Source of the DNA: Brasenia schreberi
Taxonomy: Eukaryota > Streptophyta > Magnoliopsida > Nymphaeales > Cabombaceae
Direction of reading: 5' to 3'
Assembly (NCBI GenBank): GCA_036023115.1
Contig: JAYKKT010000056.1
Span: 3,822,501 to 3,886,500 of the forward strand
DNA length: 64,000 nucleotides
This document shows, in pieces, positions 48,461 through 61,600 of this stretch. The position numbers and the translations under genes are program-made. Numbering within the stretch: position 1 is the first letter of the stretch; the number at the start of each line of letters is the position of its first letter. Below the pieces are notes generated by a model. That model searched no databases, was not told the DNA's origin, and worked only from the letters and a program-made list of their open reading frames with translations.

Positions 48461-51400
48461 TTGGGGGGGGATAATTAAGATGGGTTATTAAGACTCCAAA
48501 CTCTAATAGAAAGAGGAAAACCTATACAAAGAACTTTACAAAAAAAAGTTGAAGGATTTCAGTCAGCTGGCTTATCCTCCCAGCAGAAAAAATCTTTAAC
48601 ACTCATTTTAGCAAGCATGTAGTGTGTTATTCCTAGCTTTGGGAGTCCATTGACACCTAATGGTATCAAAATTCAGAAAATTTTGTATACTTGCTTTACT
48701 TATACGGATTTTGTGCGACTTATTAACCAAGTTTTCAGTGAGCATTGCAACGACATCTTGTCTAAAAGATTCTACAATGAATCTAGATCCCTTTGCCTGT
48801 GGTAGCAACTCCATCATCTTCCCATTCAAATTGGTATCCCTGCTTTGGTCTACAAAACCACCCCATGTTTAAAAACCTTCATAATTTGTGAAAGTGTAGC
48901 GGATTCGCCATCATTCTTTAGCCATGCTTGCAAGTGAAAGTTTCATTCATCTTGCCGGAGGGGGTATCCGAGTATATGCATAGGACCACTGTACTTCAGC
49001 ATTGCATTTAGAGTTCCTCAGTCTCGAAGGAATATGCTCTCTTTTGTAGAATAATGCCTTTTGAGCAAACCAGTGAGGTCTATTGCTTTGGTGCCTGAAC
49101 ATCACTCGATTCTTTTGTTTCCAAATAAATTGTTAAAAGGAAACATTCCACTCTCTTCATATACTCATCGGTAAACTTTTGTGTTACCCGTAGGGATGCC
49201 GTAAGTGCACGAGGAATATAGCCCTTACACCATATGAGTTTTTTCTCCTCAAGTTCTTGCAACAAATCTCCGATTGGTTTTCTTTCGAAATGTATTTTGT
49301 GGACAAGCTATATCGGTTATCCAATATCAGTTGATCTTCCTCATAATTCTGCAACTCTACCCAATCGTTTACAACCTGTTGACAAAGTATTTTCATGAAA
49401 TGAGATGCATATTCGAGAATGTTCACTTTCGACATTTGCATGTCCTAAATGGAAAGCCAGCGAAGGTTAACATATCGAGCCTTTGTTATACTAATGCATC
49501 AAGAACAAAATCTGCTAACTCATAAATGTATTAAATATGTACACGTTACAAAATTAAAATAGACAAGAAAAAAGTGGACCATGATAAAGGAGGATGAATG
49601 GCAACCTACCCTCAAAGAAGGAAATATGTGTGTATTAAAAGCATTAAGAACTCTTCTCTTTAAATTGTTATATGTTTATTATATTTATGAAAATACCATT
49701 TAAGTAACAACACCTAGACGAAGACTAAAAAGAGATTCAGGTAAATGCTCTACGGAACTAGATTTGGACTAGAGAGTTTGCTAAAGAGCTACTTTATTTT
49801 CTTGGCAGCAAGTTTTGTAAGGTTCAAAAATGAACAGTGAAATGCAATTGTCCATTAGCAAAGCAAAGAAAGGTTCATGACTTTGGTTGCACAAGAGGTA
49901 GTCGGCCGACCTGATCGAACAGGATTAGTCAGGGTCCTTCTGAGTCTTCCAATACAAGTGGTTTAGAAAAAAAAAAGAAAACCATTCATATAGCAAATAA
50001 TGCACACCAGATGAGCCAAGTTTAAGCTCAGTGTTGCAGCACAAGCCTTAACAACCATTGTTCACACCTTGTAAAAACCAGGTTATGGCCATCATAGTCA
50101 GCCGACATGCCTCATTGACAAGTACAATCACTGTATATTGTTAAGTCAAATTCATCATATAAGTGCATTCTCAACGGGCTAGGTGCCCAACTCACAAGTT
50201 GAAGGTCATAAGTTTGATACCTAGGTGCATGCATATATGGCTTTTTCCTCACCATTGAGAAAAAAAGAGTTCATCTTATAAGTACCCTCAAGTATAGGTC
50301 TCCATTGATAGGCTTAGGGTTATATAACTTTTCTTTTTTTTAAGGCAAATAAAGTTGTCACGCTCTAATCGTTGGACTAATTGACACGGTTAAAAATATA
50401 CGACAAGAAGGAGTGAATTTCACCAAATGTAGTAATTATCCACTGGCACTAACATAGAACATGAGTGTCCCTCCCCGAGTGCTAAGGTTTATAGTAGTCC
50501 TTAGCACTCAAAGACCCACATCCACATGGTAAATACAACAAAACAAAGAGAGCAAAATGTACAATAAGTTAAAAGTAGAAACTTTATTGATAGCAAAAAA
50601 TGAAATTGCATAGCTCCAAATACGCGATCGATTACCGGACTCTTTCCCCCAAGAGGGCTTTTAGCATGGTAGCCCAAAGGCCAAGTATGATTTAGAGTCA
50701 AAGGGATGCAAAGCTAGGGCAGTTAGATGTGTACCTTAGGGATGAGATGCAAAAAAAGTAGATGTATATTTTGAGACCCAGTTAGGGCAATTAGATGTGT
50801 ACCAAGATACTCTTTTTCATCTAAACACTTTCTTTCTCGTATTATGTGAACCACCATCTATCGCTCTCTTTTTCATCTGTTCTTTATTCCTTGGCCTACT
50901 CAAGTCATCTATTGCTTGATTTATGTTCATTTGCTGCAAAGAAACTCATCAAAATTCATTAGAAAAGAAAGAAATATTAATGCTACTCATCAAAACTTGT
51001 TGACTCTTCACCGTCTAACACTAGTGTCAAAAATGTTATCAACCCTCTCATAAAAAAGATTACCAATGCTATGTTTCATCGAGTAACAATGATCAAAATC
51101 ATTTTTGGCATAAACATCTAATAATTAGTAGGACAAGACCATCCTTCATGTGTGCAATATGATGAATAGCATCATCAACACCATAATTCTCTATAAAAAC
51201 TTATGAATATTTGTTATACCTATTTGTTATTTCCTTCAAGCATTCTCTCCGAGCTTCACACCACCATTCCTCTCTAGTCTCAAAAGTAACTCAATGACTT
51301 GATACTTATAATTTTCATCTCCAATAATATTTACACAAGCATTTATAAAGATATTCATCAAGCATATAAATGCTCATATGTCGGTTGAAGGTCTAGCCAT

Positions 51401-53939
51401 CTCAAAATATTCTTTTCAAAGGGAAACCCAATATAAGAACCAAAAAAGTCGGTATTTAATAAAGAATCATAATTTTCCGGAGAGAAATAATCTATCATTG
51501 GAGAAACCTCATGCAGTCGACCACATGTAGTTTATATCTATGCCTTCCTTTGAGAGAAGCATGTCTATTCACATGCTCTGAAGCTTATAAATTCCTCTTT
51601 ATAGATTTGTTATATGGTCTCTCTTTAGGAGGACAAATGAGTGACTCTTATAGAGTGATGTTCTTGATACTCAACTACTCATCCAACATTACAACAAATC
51701 TATCTTGACATAGATTGTACATCAACTTACTCTAAATGGTCTCTATCATAGACATTCATATATTTTTTTCTACGTGATCAACAATATATAAAAAGTTGCA
51801 TTCATTCACTGCATTTAAAGAGAAGGTTGATCTTACAAGCACGTAACAACCCATATGAACGTCGTAATATAGAACATATAGTTGGGTCTGAACCAACTAT
51901 CTCCACATGCTTGTAATCTCTTACAATCAAGTCAAGAGTGTGTCATATACCCTTTTCTAAAAGTCTACTATAATATTATCTACCTTTTGTCACATCATTT
52001 TAATGCTTGGTGATGGTTCATTATTCAAATAACTTCTTTGATTTTGCAATCTACAACTCTATCAATAAATGTATTTATCTTCAAATTGTTTCAAATCTAC
52101 AATAAATGTATTTATCTTCAAAATGATTTTGCAATCTACATCATTTTAATGCTTGGTGATGGTTCATTGTTTGTAGTTCATAACTTCTCATACACCTCAA
52201 TACCCAAACATAATTTTTTTCTTTTTTTACACTTATAAAGTAAAAGATAAAAAATTCTTCAAGGTTAATGTGAACCTGACAACTTCAAGGAAAGACATCT
52301 TATACTTACAAAATATGAAGTGCACATAACTGTTATATATTACATATAAACCAACATTTAAAAGAAGTGAAACAAAATTGTTACATATTTATCTTAATAT
52401 ACTATCAAACTCCAATACACATAGAAATGCATGTAATAGTTATACTAAACGAAGACAATATTGTTGACAATATCCATATTTGAGACTTTATAATGCCACG
52501 TATGATATTGGTTTAAGTCTAGATCATGTAATATTTATTGTAAAACACTTTGAGAATGTATATCTTACTTCTTAATTTTTATTCATGTATTGTAAATATG
52601 TCTTGCAATACTAACATTTACCTCATCAACCTGCTTCAAATATATCAAAATATGTTTTAGTTTGTAATGACTTTTTGTAAGGTCATCTATTACACTATAC
52701 TAAGATTCACTCAACCTCTCTATAAAAACATACCCTTCAAGATACAAGCTTAGAGGATAACTATTTGTCCCTTTCACTATATTCAACTCTCAATAATCAT
52801 TGGTTACACCCTCTATTGTCAATAAAACTGAACACTCTACCTTCTTAATATTTGTTGTATGCAAAATTTTGGTTCCGAGAAATCTTCACTTGCGACACAA
52901 TCTTTTTAAAAGAAATGATGGAGAATTAGGAAATAACTCGAAAAGAGAATTACCTCTGAATGCTTCCTGTGTGATGTGGGTAATTTTTTCGTTAACATTT
53001 TCTTTACTTCATCAAGGAAGGGTCGATCTCTCTTGCTTCCAAAACTACTTGCTTAATTGAATATCAATTTCTTGAGTTACGAGCCTAGTGAGCTTCAAAA
53101 CATGTGATTGGTTATACACTATTGCATGGGTTTTTAGGTAAGGGAATGGTCTAGAGGAACGAGTTTTGAAGGAAGAGTGAGTAAAGTTGGTTGGGTTTGG
53201 ATTTAGGAATTAATTTGGCTTAGCTCAAGTTGGGATTGGACTGGCTTCAACTAGATGGGTAGAGTTTTGAGTCTAATTGGGTTCAACTAAGGCTTACGGG
53301 GCTAATTGGATCGATTCAAATGGGTAATGTTGTTCACACTTGCTAGAGAAAAGATCTAGTTTGGGGCAAATGAGATTCTTTGAATTAATAAAGTGGATCA
53401 AGTGACTAGGCGATTCGGGTTTGAAATGGGTTCTATTTGGGCCTAAAGGAATGAGATTCGGTTCAAATGAGCTGATTTGGATCAATAGGATAGATTGGGT
53501 CCATGATCCGCTTAGACCTTAAGTAAAGAATTAAGCTCGATTGAATGTGATTTCAGCAGAAAAATGCCGAGGAAGGAGGAGGTAGCCAGCGGTTTGGGTT
53601 TGGTTGTGGCGATTCAGTAAGCAGTGAGTGCAAACGGCATGGAAGGTAGCAACTGATAGGTTGAGATGGCGAGGGCAGTTGATCGTGATGGGGATTTTGG
53701 ATTAGGTGGTTCTCTCAAGGGCGACAAATGGGTGGACAAGGGTAGCTAGGAAATAAAAGAGGTGGTTAGGGAAAAAATTGACAGCATGTTGCCAGTTTCT
53801 AGCTATGGTTTGGTGATGTGTTGCACAGTCTTGGTGACTATGGTAAAGGGTTGTAGTCAAGGGCGAGAGGAAGCTGAAGATCAGTGGCTGAGGTGTATAG
53901 AGGTGGTAGTGATGATTGGTGGAAGGTGGCTTTAGTGGT
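48461..53939. other. Intergenic; unassigned open fragments and local repeats
   Basis: No confident gene. Minus-strand fragments at 48608-48829 and 49080-49441 look protein-like but I cannot assign a family, and stops separate them. A tRNA-like SINE candidate is near 50160-50250. Around 51985-52175 short segments recur (CATCATTTTAATGCTTGGTG at about 51992 and 52139; CAATAAATGTATTTATCTTC twice between). The rest is AT-rich, with short frames on both strands. Near 53100-53940 the sequence is G-rich on the plus strand with no clear coding. Confidence 0.4.
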
Positions 53940-53944
53940 GGTTG

Positions 53945-54339
53945 TGATGTGTTGTGACCATTCTCGGCCATTCAGTACAGGTAATGACTGGACTGACCAT
54001 CCAGACTGTTACCTTTATCTTGGATAAGGAAGGATTATAATAGTTAGAGGACATTACCAGGCTTTATGGTAACGCTCCAGATGAGGGAAGCCATAGGAGG
54101 AAAATTCGAGAAGAGGGGGGAGCATGTTGTTCTATATAAATAGAGCAGCAATACAAGAAATGACACTGAAAATACTGTGAAAAAGGAAAAACCAAACCGA
54201 GTTCCTCTCCAGGGAAACTCCTGTGTGAAAACCTCAAACAAATCCACAAAAGAATTCCGCTGCAGACTCTCCAAGCGAACTAAAGCTCCAGGAAAGAACA
54301 GAACTGAAGCACGTCGTTGGAAGTAGTCAATCACCAACA
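53945..54339 (+). repeat. 5' LTR of Copia-C
   Basis: 395 bases ending in CACCAACA; contains TATATAAAT at 54133-54141. The exact first base is uncertain by about five positions, because TGTTGTGACC at 53950 would also be an acceptable start. Confidence 0.85.
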
Positions 54340-54341
54340 CC

Positions 54342-54354
54342 TGGTATTAGGGCC
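54342..54354 (+). other. Primer-binding site of Copia-C
   Basis: TGGTATTAGGGCC, two bases after the 5' LTR; differs from the perfect initiator-Met type at two positions. Confidence 0.75.
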
Positions 54355-56434
54355 TCGTCACTGACCCTGCAAAAAAAAATCACTCAGGTAAAAGGATTAT
54401 TAGAGGGAGAGAAAAACAAAAAAACGAAATAGAGAAGAGACAGGCAAAAGGAAAAAGGAAGGGAAAGAGGAGGCAGCAAAAGGAAGAGGCCAGAGCCGCC
54501 CACGACCAGAAGGGGCAGGCCAGAACAGGCTGGAGCCACCCACGGCTAGAAGGCCGGCAAATAAGAATAGGCTAGAATCGCCGCAGAGCATAACACAAAA
54601 AAAAAAAGATCACGGCAGAGCTGTCGATCGTCTCTTCTTGCGTCTCCCTCTCCATTGTCGTCCTTCCATCGAAAAAAAAAAATAGGAGAACGCCAACGAT
54701 CGGCAAATGGCAGATCGTCTCACACTCTCTCTCTCTCAAATTTCCCTTTCTCTCTCCTCTTTTTTATAGTAGCTTGGAAAACCGCTAGGCAATTTCAGAA
54801 AACAGTGGGGCCGAAACCGCCTCGGGCAGCAGACTAAAAAGTCCGTTCTGCCCCAACTGATTTTTTGTATTTACGATTTTACCACTAAATTACAAAACTA
54901 TCCAGATATTTTTGGGTAAAAAGACTATTTTGCCCTTACTATGCAAAAAATCAGATTTGCCCTTTGGCAGGTTATAAAAATTATGAAATACCAAGCTGTC
55001 ATTTTACATTTATGCCATTTCTGGTTTAGATAATTTCAGTTTTGCCATTCAGTCAAAAGACATGATTGCCCTTGTACTTTAGAAATAATTACAGATTCGG
55101 CCTGAGGGTTAAAATTATAGTTTTAGCCTCGATCAGTGATGAATTTTACAGAAATACCAAAGAGTAATTTTATAAGTCTGTCCTTAGGTTTTTTCAAAAA
55201 TTTCAAAAGAGGACAGATATTTAAAATTACGGTTTTGCCCTTGGTATTATTAAGGAAAGAGTTCAAAGGCAGAAATTCTTTGGGATAGTTTACGAGTTTA
55301 TCCCAAAGTGCTTATGGAATTATTGCTGGTTTGTTTTTATGATATTATGCATCGTTCTAACATGATTTTTGCTATGTGTGTTCTTTATTTTATATTTGTT
55401 TTCTTTTTAGACCATTTAATTATTATTATTATCAAACACATAAAAATAAGCTCTAGAATATGTGTCTGAGTTGGCAAAAACTGAGAAGTTGAACGGTCTT
55501 AACTTCCAAACATGGAAGAGGAGAATCCCACTAGCTCTAACACTTGAAGGTATTGAGTATGTGTTGAAGGAAACTCTATGTCCGCCACCTCCAGATGCAA
55601 TTGAGCAATAAGTAGAAATTTATAAAACATTTCTAAAGGATGACACTATAGCAAGGACAATCATGTTGACTTACATGGAGGATGACTTGATTAGGGTCTT
55701 TGAAGAATACGAGACCGCAAAAGAGTTGTTTGACTCAATAACAGCCAAATATAATACAACTGCAAAGTTGTATGTGCAGTTACTACTACAAAAGTATAAC
55801 TCCTTCAAAATGAGAAGAGACAATGTAGTAGAACATGTGAACCACATGTTAGTAATGTCTAGGGACTTAGCCGTGGCAAAATCAATCATCCTAGAACCAA
55901 TGCAGATATCAACAATATTAAACAGTCTGCCCCGTCATGGAACATAGTCACTACTACCCTAAGGTTAGGGCCTGAAATTAACATTTTGAATTGCCCCTAA
56001 AACTAGCAATAGAGTAAGAACACATGATCAAAAATAAGAAAGAAAAGTTGCTAATGGTCCAAGATGAGATAGCGTCTAGCTCAAAAAACAACTAAAAGAA
56101 AAATAAACCAAACAAGAAGTTTGGCAAGAATAACAAGAAAAGCGGTCAAAATTTTAAGAAATTACAGCAAGCTGCTTCTCGGGTCAAGTGTTTCAACTAC
56201 GGAAAGATGGGACACTACAAAAATGACTACTGCAACAAGAAAGGTGGAGGAAACAACTCACAGCGCGGACAGTCAGAGAAGTAGGATATAATCTGTGTGA
56301 TTTCAGAATGCTTGTATATGGACCGCCTGGTGACAAGTTGGTTGATAGACTAAGGAGTTACATGGCACATCTCGAAAACCAAGGAAGGGACAATGGATCT
56401 GAAATAATACAAACCTAGGGAACATCAAGTCTAT

Positions 56435-58700
56435 ATGGGAAATAATATTTTCTCGGATGTTTTGGGTACTGGGTCCTTTAAAATATTTGTACAAGGTAAA
56501 CCGATTATATTGACTGATGTATTAATTGTGCCATCTATAAGGCACAATTTGGTTTCGGTCCCTACCTTAGTAAAGAAAGGTTTTGAGGTTAGGTTTATCC
56601 CTAACAAGGTGACTGTGGGAAAACATGAGAGAATACTATTCTCTGGAGAATTTGATGTAGAGCATGATCTCTTTAAACTAAGTGATAATAAAATTGGTAC
56701 TTCTTCTACTTATATTGAGTGTACCTTTTCTATTGATGTGAATATGTGGCATAAACGCCTAGAGCAAATAAGTCTGGAAAAGTTGAGGAAAATATCCAAC
56801 TTTGACTTATTGCTTGGATTTGAGGAAAATACTTTCAACAAGTGTGAAGCTTGTATATAAGGAAAAATGACAAGAAAAGTTTTTTCCAAAGATTCAACAA
56901 GGGCAACAACCCTGTTGGAGGTCATTTACACAGATTTATGTGGACCATTTAGAGTAAGGTTATATCATAGAAAGGGTTATTTTATAACCTTTATCGATGA
57001 TTATTCTAGATATACATATCTATATCTTTTGCCACATAAATCTGAGACACTTGATGCTTTTAGAGAATATAAGTAAGAAGTGGAAAACCAATTAGAGCAT
57101 TCAATAAAAGTCTTAAGATCAGATAGAGGTGGTGAATATACCTCGAAAGAATTTCTTGAATTTTGTAAAGACTTTAGTATTGTAAAGCAAAATACAATGC
57201 CTAAGATACCTCAACAAAATGGTGTAGCTAAGAGAAACAACATAACCTTGCTGAATATGACAATGTCTATGTTGATCGATGCCTCTCTTCCAAGGATATT
57301 TTGGGGAGAAGCAGTAAGTACAACAGTTTACATACTCAATAGAGTATCATGTAAAGTTGTATACACTACACCATATGAGATGTGGTTTGGAAGAAAACCC
57401 GACCTAGGTCATCTCAAGAGGTGAGGATCTATTGCACATGTAAAGATCCTTGATCAGTATAGAAATAAGCTAGATAGTAGGTCCTTAAGATGTATATTTA
57501 TTGGATATCCGAAAGGTTTAAAAGGATATTGGTTTTATCATAAGGACCACAAACTCATTGAAAGCAAAGATGTTGAATTCTTAGAAGATATTAAGAATGA
57601 CATCTTAGAAAACAATGATGAATGTGTTGATGATCTGGTCAATTTAGACCAATCATCTTTTGAGCCCATTGAAGAGCTTCCTGAAACTACCGAAACATTA
57701 AGTGGACATAAAAGGCCAAGAGCCACTCCGTCTACTTAAAGGATTATCATACTTATCTTATGGAAGAAGTGCGTAATTCAATGGATTTAGATAAGTTGAC
57801 TAATAACTTGACTTATCAGCAAGCTATGAACTCATCAGAAGCAATAGACTCGGGGAAAGCCATGGATGAGAAAATTGAATCAATTGAGAAAAACCAAGTC
57901 TGGGAATTGACTGATTTGCCAAAAGGAAGGAAAGTCATAGACTGTAAATAGGTTCTGAAAAAGAAATATAAGGTTGATGGTACAATCAACAAGTTTAAAG
58001 CGAGGTTGGTTACAAAGAGTTTTTTGCAAAAAGATGGGATAGATTATGTTGAGACATATTCTCTAGTTACGAAATTTGCATCCATACGTATAATCCTAGC
58101 AATATCTGCATACTATGATTTAGATTTACATAAGTTAGATGTAAAGACAGCTTTTCTAAACGAAGATTTAGAAAAAATTATATACATGCAGCAACCCGAA
58201 GGATTTGTCGTTGAAGGCTAAGAAGATAAAGTATATAGGTTGAAAAAATCCTTATAGGCCTGAAACAGTCACCTCACCAATGGTATTTGACTTTTCAAAA
58301 TATCATTATAGAACTTGGGTTTGTGGCTAATAAACTTGATCACTGTGTATATGTCTGGAATAGTGGGAGCCACTTTATCATCCTATCATTATATGTAGAT
58401 GACATTTTGTTGACTGGAAACGACAACGAGATGATTGTCAAAACCAAGTCATGGTTAAACTCCAAGTTCGAAATGAAGGATATGAGAGAACCATCCTATA
58501 TCCTAGGAATAAAGATCTCTCGAGATAGAGAATCTAGACTCTTATGTCTCAGTGAGGAGAGATATATTGATTATATCCTCAAGAAGTTTAAAATGGGTGA
58601 ATGCAAGTCTGTAGATATACCTGTTACAAAAGGAGTCAAATTAAGTAAGGTTGATTGTCCCGATGAAGGAGATGATAAGCCTAATGTTCCTTATACATAA
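56435..58700 (+). pseudogene. Copia-C pol (integrase and reverse transcriptase), broken
   Basis: Open pieces 56435-56860 (pre-integrase region), 56867-57076 and 57080-57424 (integrase core, split by a stop at 57074-57076), 57760-57951, 58006-58221 and 58287-58700. The stop breaks at 57949-57951 and 58219-58221 are single-codon losses in otherwise recognisable sequence. RT contains LYVDDILLTGND at about 58390-58425. Confidence 0.88.
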
Positions 58701-59541
58701 GCTGTAGGTAGCTTGATGTATGCTATGTTGTGTACAAGACCTCATATCAGCTTTGTTGTTGGTCTTTTAAGTAGATATCAAAGTAATCCTGAATGACAGC
58801 ATTGGGTAGTTGTGAAGAGGATTTTAAGATATCTGAAAGGAACAAAAGACTTGAAATTGTGTTTTCAAGCAGATGAACTAAAAGTAGTAGGATACTTGGA
58901 TGCTGACTTTGCTCGGAGCAAAGATGACAGCAAATCAACCTCATGACAAATATTCTTATTTGGAGGTGGTGTTGTTTCTTGGGCATGTAAGAAACATAGC
59001 TATGTAGCATTGCATACACAGGAAGCTGAGTATGTAGCTTGCTGTGTGGCTACAATGAGTGCTGTCTAGATAAACCGCTTCATACGTTATTTGAAGTTGG
59101 AAATAACCGATGAGCTAGTTGTCATTTACTGTGATAGCAATGCAGTAATTACTCTTATCAAGAGTGGAGCTGATTACTCAAAAAGCAAGCATATAATGGT
59201 GAAATACCACTATGTTCATGATATGGTTATGAGAAATGAAATATCAATGATACGTTGGCAGACCCCTTGACAAAAGTCATAACAGAGGAACTATTCTCAA
59301 AACATGTTACAAACATGGGTTTGAGGTATGTTTGATTGTTGTGTAAGGAAATAACTACATAACAGATAAAAGTGTTGTATAGGTAAATAACCATACAACT
59401 GATAGGTTGTTGTGAAGAGAAATAACCACACAACAGGTATTGATTGCAGTAGCAATCATGAAAAGACAGTACTAGGTGAAACCCTGTAAGAGTGGGAGGA
59501 AACCAGTATGTCTGTACACTTGGCTCAAATGGCCAAGTGGG

Positions 59542-59946
59542 AGATGTGTTGTGGCCATTCTCGGCCATCTAGCACAGGTAATGGCTGGACTGGCCATCCA
59601 GACCATTACATGTATCGATAAGGAAGGATCATAACAGCCAGAGGAGGTTACCAGACTTTATGGTAATGCTCTGAATAACGCTCTAGATGAGGAAAGCCGC
59701 AGGAGGAAAATCTGAGAAGAGGGGGGAGCACGTTGCTCTATATAAACAGAACAACAATACAGGAAATGACACTGAAAATACTGTGAAAAAGGAAAAATCA
59801 AACCGAGTTCCTCTCTCGAGAAACCCCTGTGTGGAAACCTCAAACAAATCAACAAAAGAATTCCGCTGCAGACTCTCCATACGAACTGAAGCTCCAGGCA
59901 AGAACAAAACCGAAGCACGTCATTGGAAGTAGTCAACCTCCAACAG
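59542..59946 (+). repeat. 3' LTR of Copia-C
   Basis: 405 bases, with TATATAAA at 59739-59746. It carries about 10-12 extra bases near 59666-59685, where AATGCTCTG is followed by a near copy AATAACGCTCT, which the 5' LTR lacks. Confidence 0.85.
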
Positions 59947-59951
59947 GTTGG

Positions 59952-61463
59952 TGTTGGAGAGTCTCAGTATTTGCATCAATACACTTTCAGACACACATGG
60001 ACAATTAGAGAGAGGGAGAGTAGGTCGGCTCCTATTTTTCTTTGTGTTGCTTTTTTGCAAATTGCATGACACTCACTCAAATTGATAACAAGAGATTTTC
60101 ATGAGTGATCGGCTCTTACAATAGGACTAGGACATTCAACGATCAAGCATGTGATAAAGAGGGAGGACTTATAAAAAGGAAGGAAGACCATTCTTCTTGA
60201 AGATGTTGCATGATGCTCGATGAGGAGATCTTTGCTGCTTTGGGACCGAGGAGAGATGCCTTTGAATCTTTGCTGATCTTTTTATACTCAATCTTCAGCA
60301 GACTCGTTTTCAATTTAGATTTCAAGCTCAAAGATGTTGGAATACGCTGCTCAGGTGGCTATCTATCCCTTTGAAGGCGGCTATATATGAGCCAAATAGC
60401 AGTTTGTTCTCTTGAAAGTGGTTGGATGTGGGCAGTGTGTGAGCTAGAGTGGTCTAGTAGCAGCCCTTTCAACCATTTACGTCTTCCTCTTTCCCTTTTT
60501 ACTGTTTTGTTGTTGTTTTCCTCTGTATTTCCAATCTTGTCAATACAAGTGGTTCTTGACATGTGTTGTAGTTTGTACCTTGTTACATGTATTCCTTCAC
60601 CTGATTTCATTCATCATGTATTCCTTAATGTATTTTGAAGTGAATAAATTGTATCTTTGCTTCTTGATCTTTAATTAGCATAATTTGATTTATGTTCTTA
60701 AGGATTAAAAGGTTTAAAACCAATCTTACTTATTTTCAAATTTGATTACTCGATTTATTAAAATAAAAAATCTTAGGTGTTTACACCCGTCCACCTATTA
60801 TTTTCCATACCAATATTTCTACTCGCTCTTTATTTATCATTTATTTTACACCCAAGTACTCAATGGGAGAGACAAGGCTCAACCCCATCTCTCTTTGAGA
60901 GAGATGTTCCGCTATGTGAGAGAGACATGAGTGGTAGGTCCATGTCTTTCATTGGAGAGATGTTTTGTACCATATTTTGAATAAAAAAATCTGATGAATA
61001 AATCTTTTGACCTAAATCATGAAGCATTAACTAAAATTGGAAAAAAACATAAAAACAACACAAACCTACATAAATATTTCTAAAAACCAACCTAAATCCG
61101 AAAGTGGGCCGAATCAATTGTTTGCTAAATCTTCGGTGAGGTTTATAAGTTAATAATCGTATATTCCTTGACTGTGAATAAAGCAACAATATCTTCAAAT
61201 GGACGAAATGTAGGCATCATAATAAAAAGACGAGAATACTGAAATTTAGTGTGGAGAGAAGAGATAAATATTTTTTAAATTAGAAGTGCATGAATAGTAA
61301 AAGGAGTATGCATATAGTGATCTCATTCTTAATGCTTGCAAAGTACCACGTCATATTATCATTAGGAGATGCATCAATTTTAAAGCTTCATTTGCTATAT
61401 GTCATGTTATGCATTAAATATGTAGCTTCATAAAGTAATTTTTACTTAGCATTTTTCACTTCA
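59952..61463. other. Intergenic; no gene recognised
   Basis: AT-rich with short frames on both strands (for example 60359-60638) that mirror each other and show no domain. Confidence 0.45.
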
Positions 61464-61600
61464 GCAATAACTAAACCTTTTTCTCATGTTAGATGGGATC
61501 GGCTACATAAATTCCTTGTTTTCATATAGCTCGATCATGTGCCGCCATGCTAACATTTAACTCAACATCATTGTTTTCTTCCGAAATTTTTGAACTCTAT
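61464..61600 (-). mobile_element. RTE-type LINE, copy 7, 3'-end fragment
   Basis: Matches the RTE terminus on the minus strand (GATCGGCTACATAAATTCC and neighbours), short and diverged. Confidence 0.65.

Larger units (their letters stand above)
53945..59946 (+). mobile_element. Copia-C: Ty1-copia element with both LTRs, inactive
   Basis: Candidate 5-bp target duplication GGTTG (53940-53944, 59947-59951). LTRs 53945-54339 and 59542-59946. The primer-binding site at 54342-54354 (TGGTATTAGGGCC) is a variant of the initiator-Met type. A long leader (54355-55440) precedes gag. Gag is UBN2-like at about 55465-55945, with a zinc knuckle near 56187 having Tyr for the second Cys. Protease WLID is followed by a stop near 56350. 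Pre-integrase is at 56435-56860, integrase at 56867-57424 (TDLCGPF, FIDDYSRYTYLY, PQQNGVAKR), RT at about 57915-58700 (VDVKTAFLN-like, YVDD at about 58397), RNase H at about 58700-59280, and a polypurine tract at 59535-59543. At least a dozen stops or shifts. Same family as Copia-D. Confidence 0.93.

Noticed and set aside
53702..54340. Minus-strand frames around the Copia-C 5' LTR
   Set aside because: The LTR part recurs antisense in the 3' LTR (59658-59936) and has no domain; it is a shadow of the repeat.
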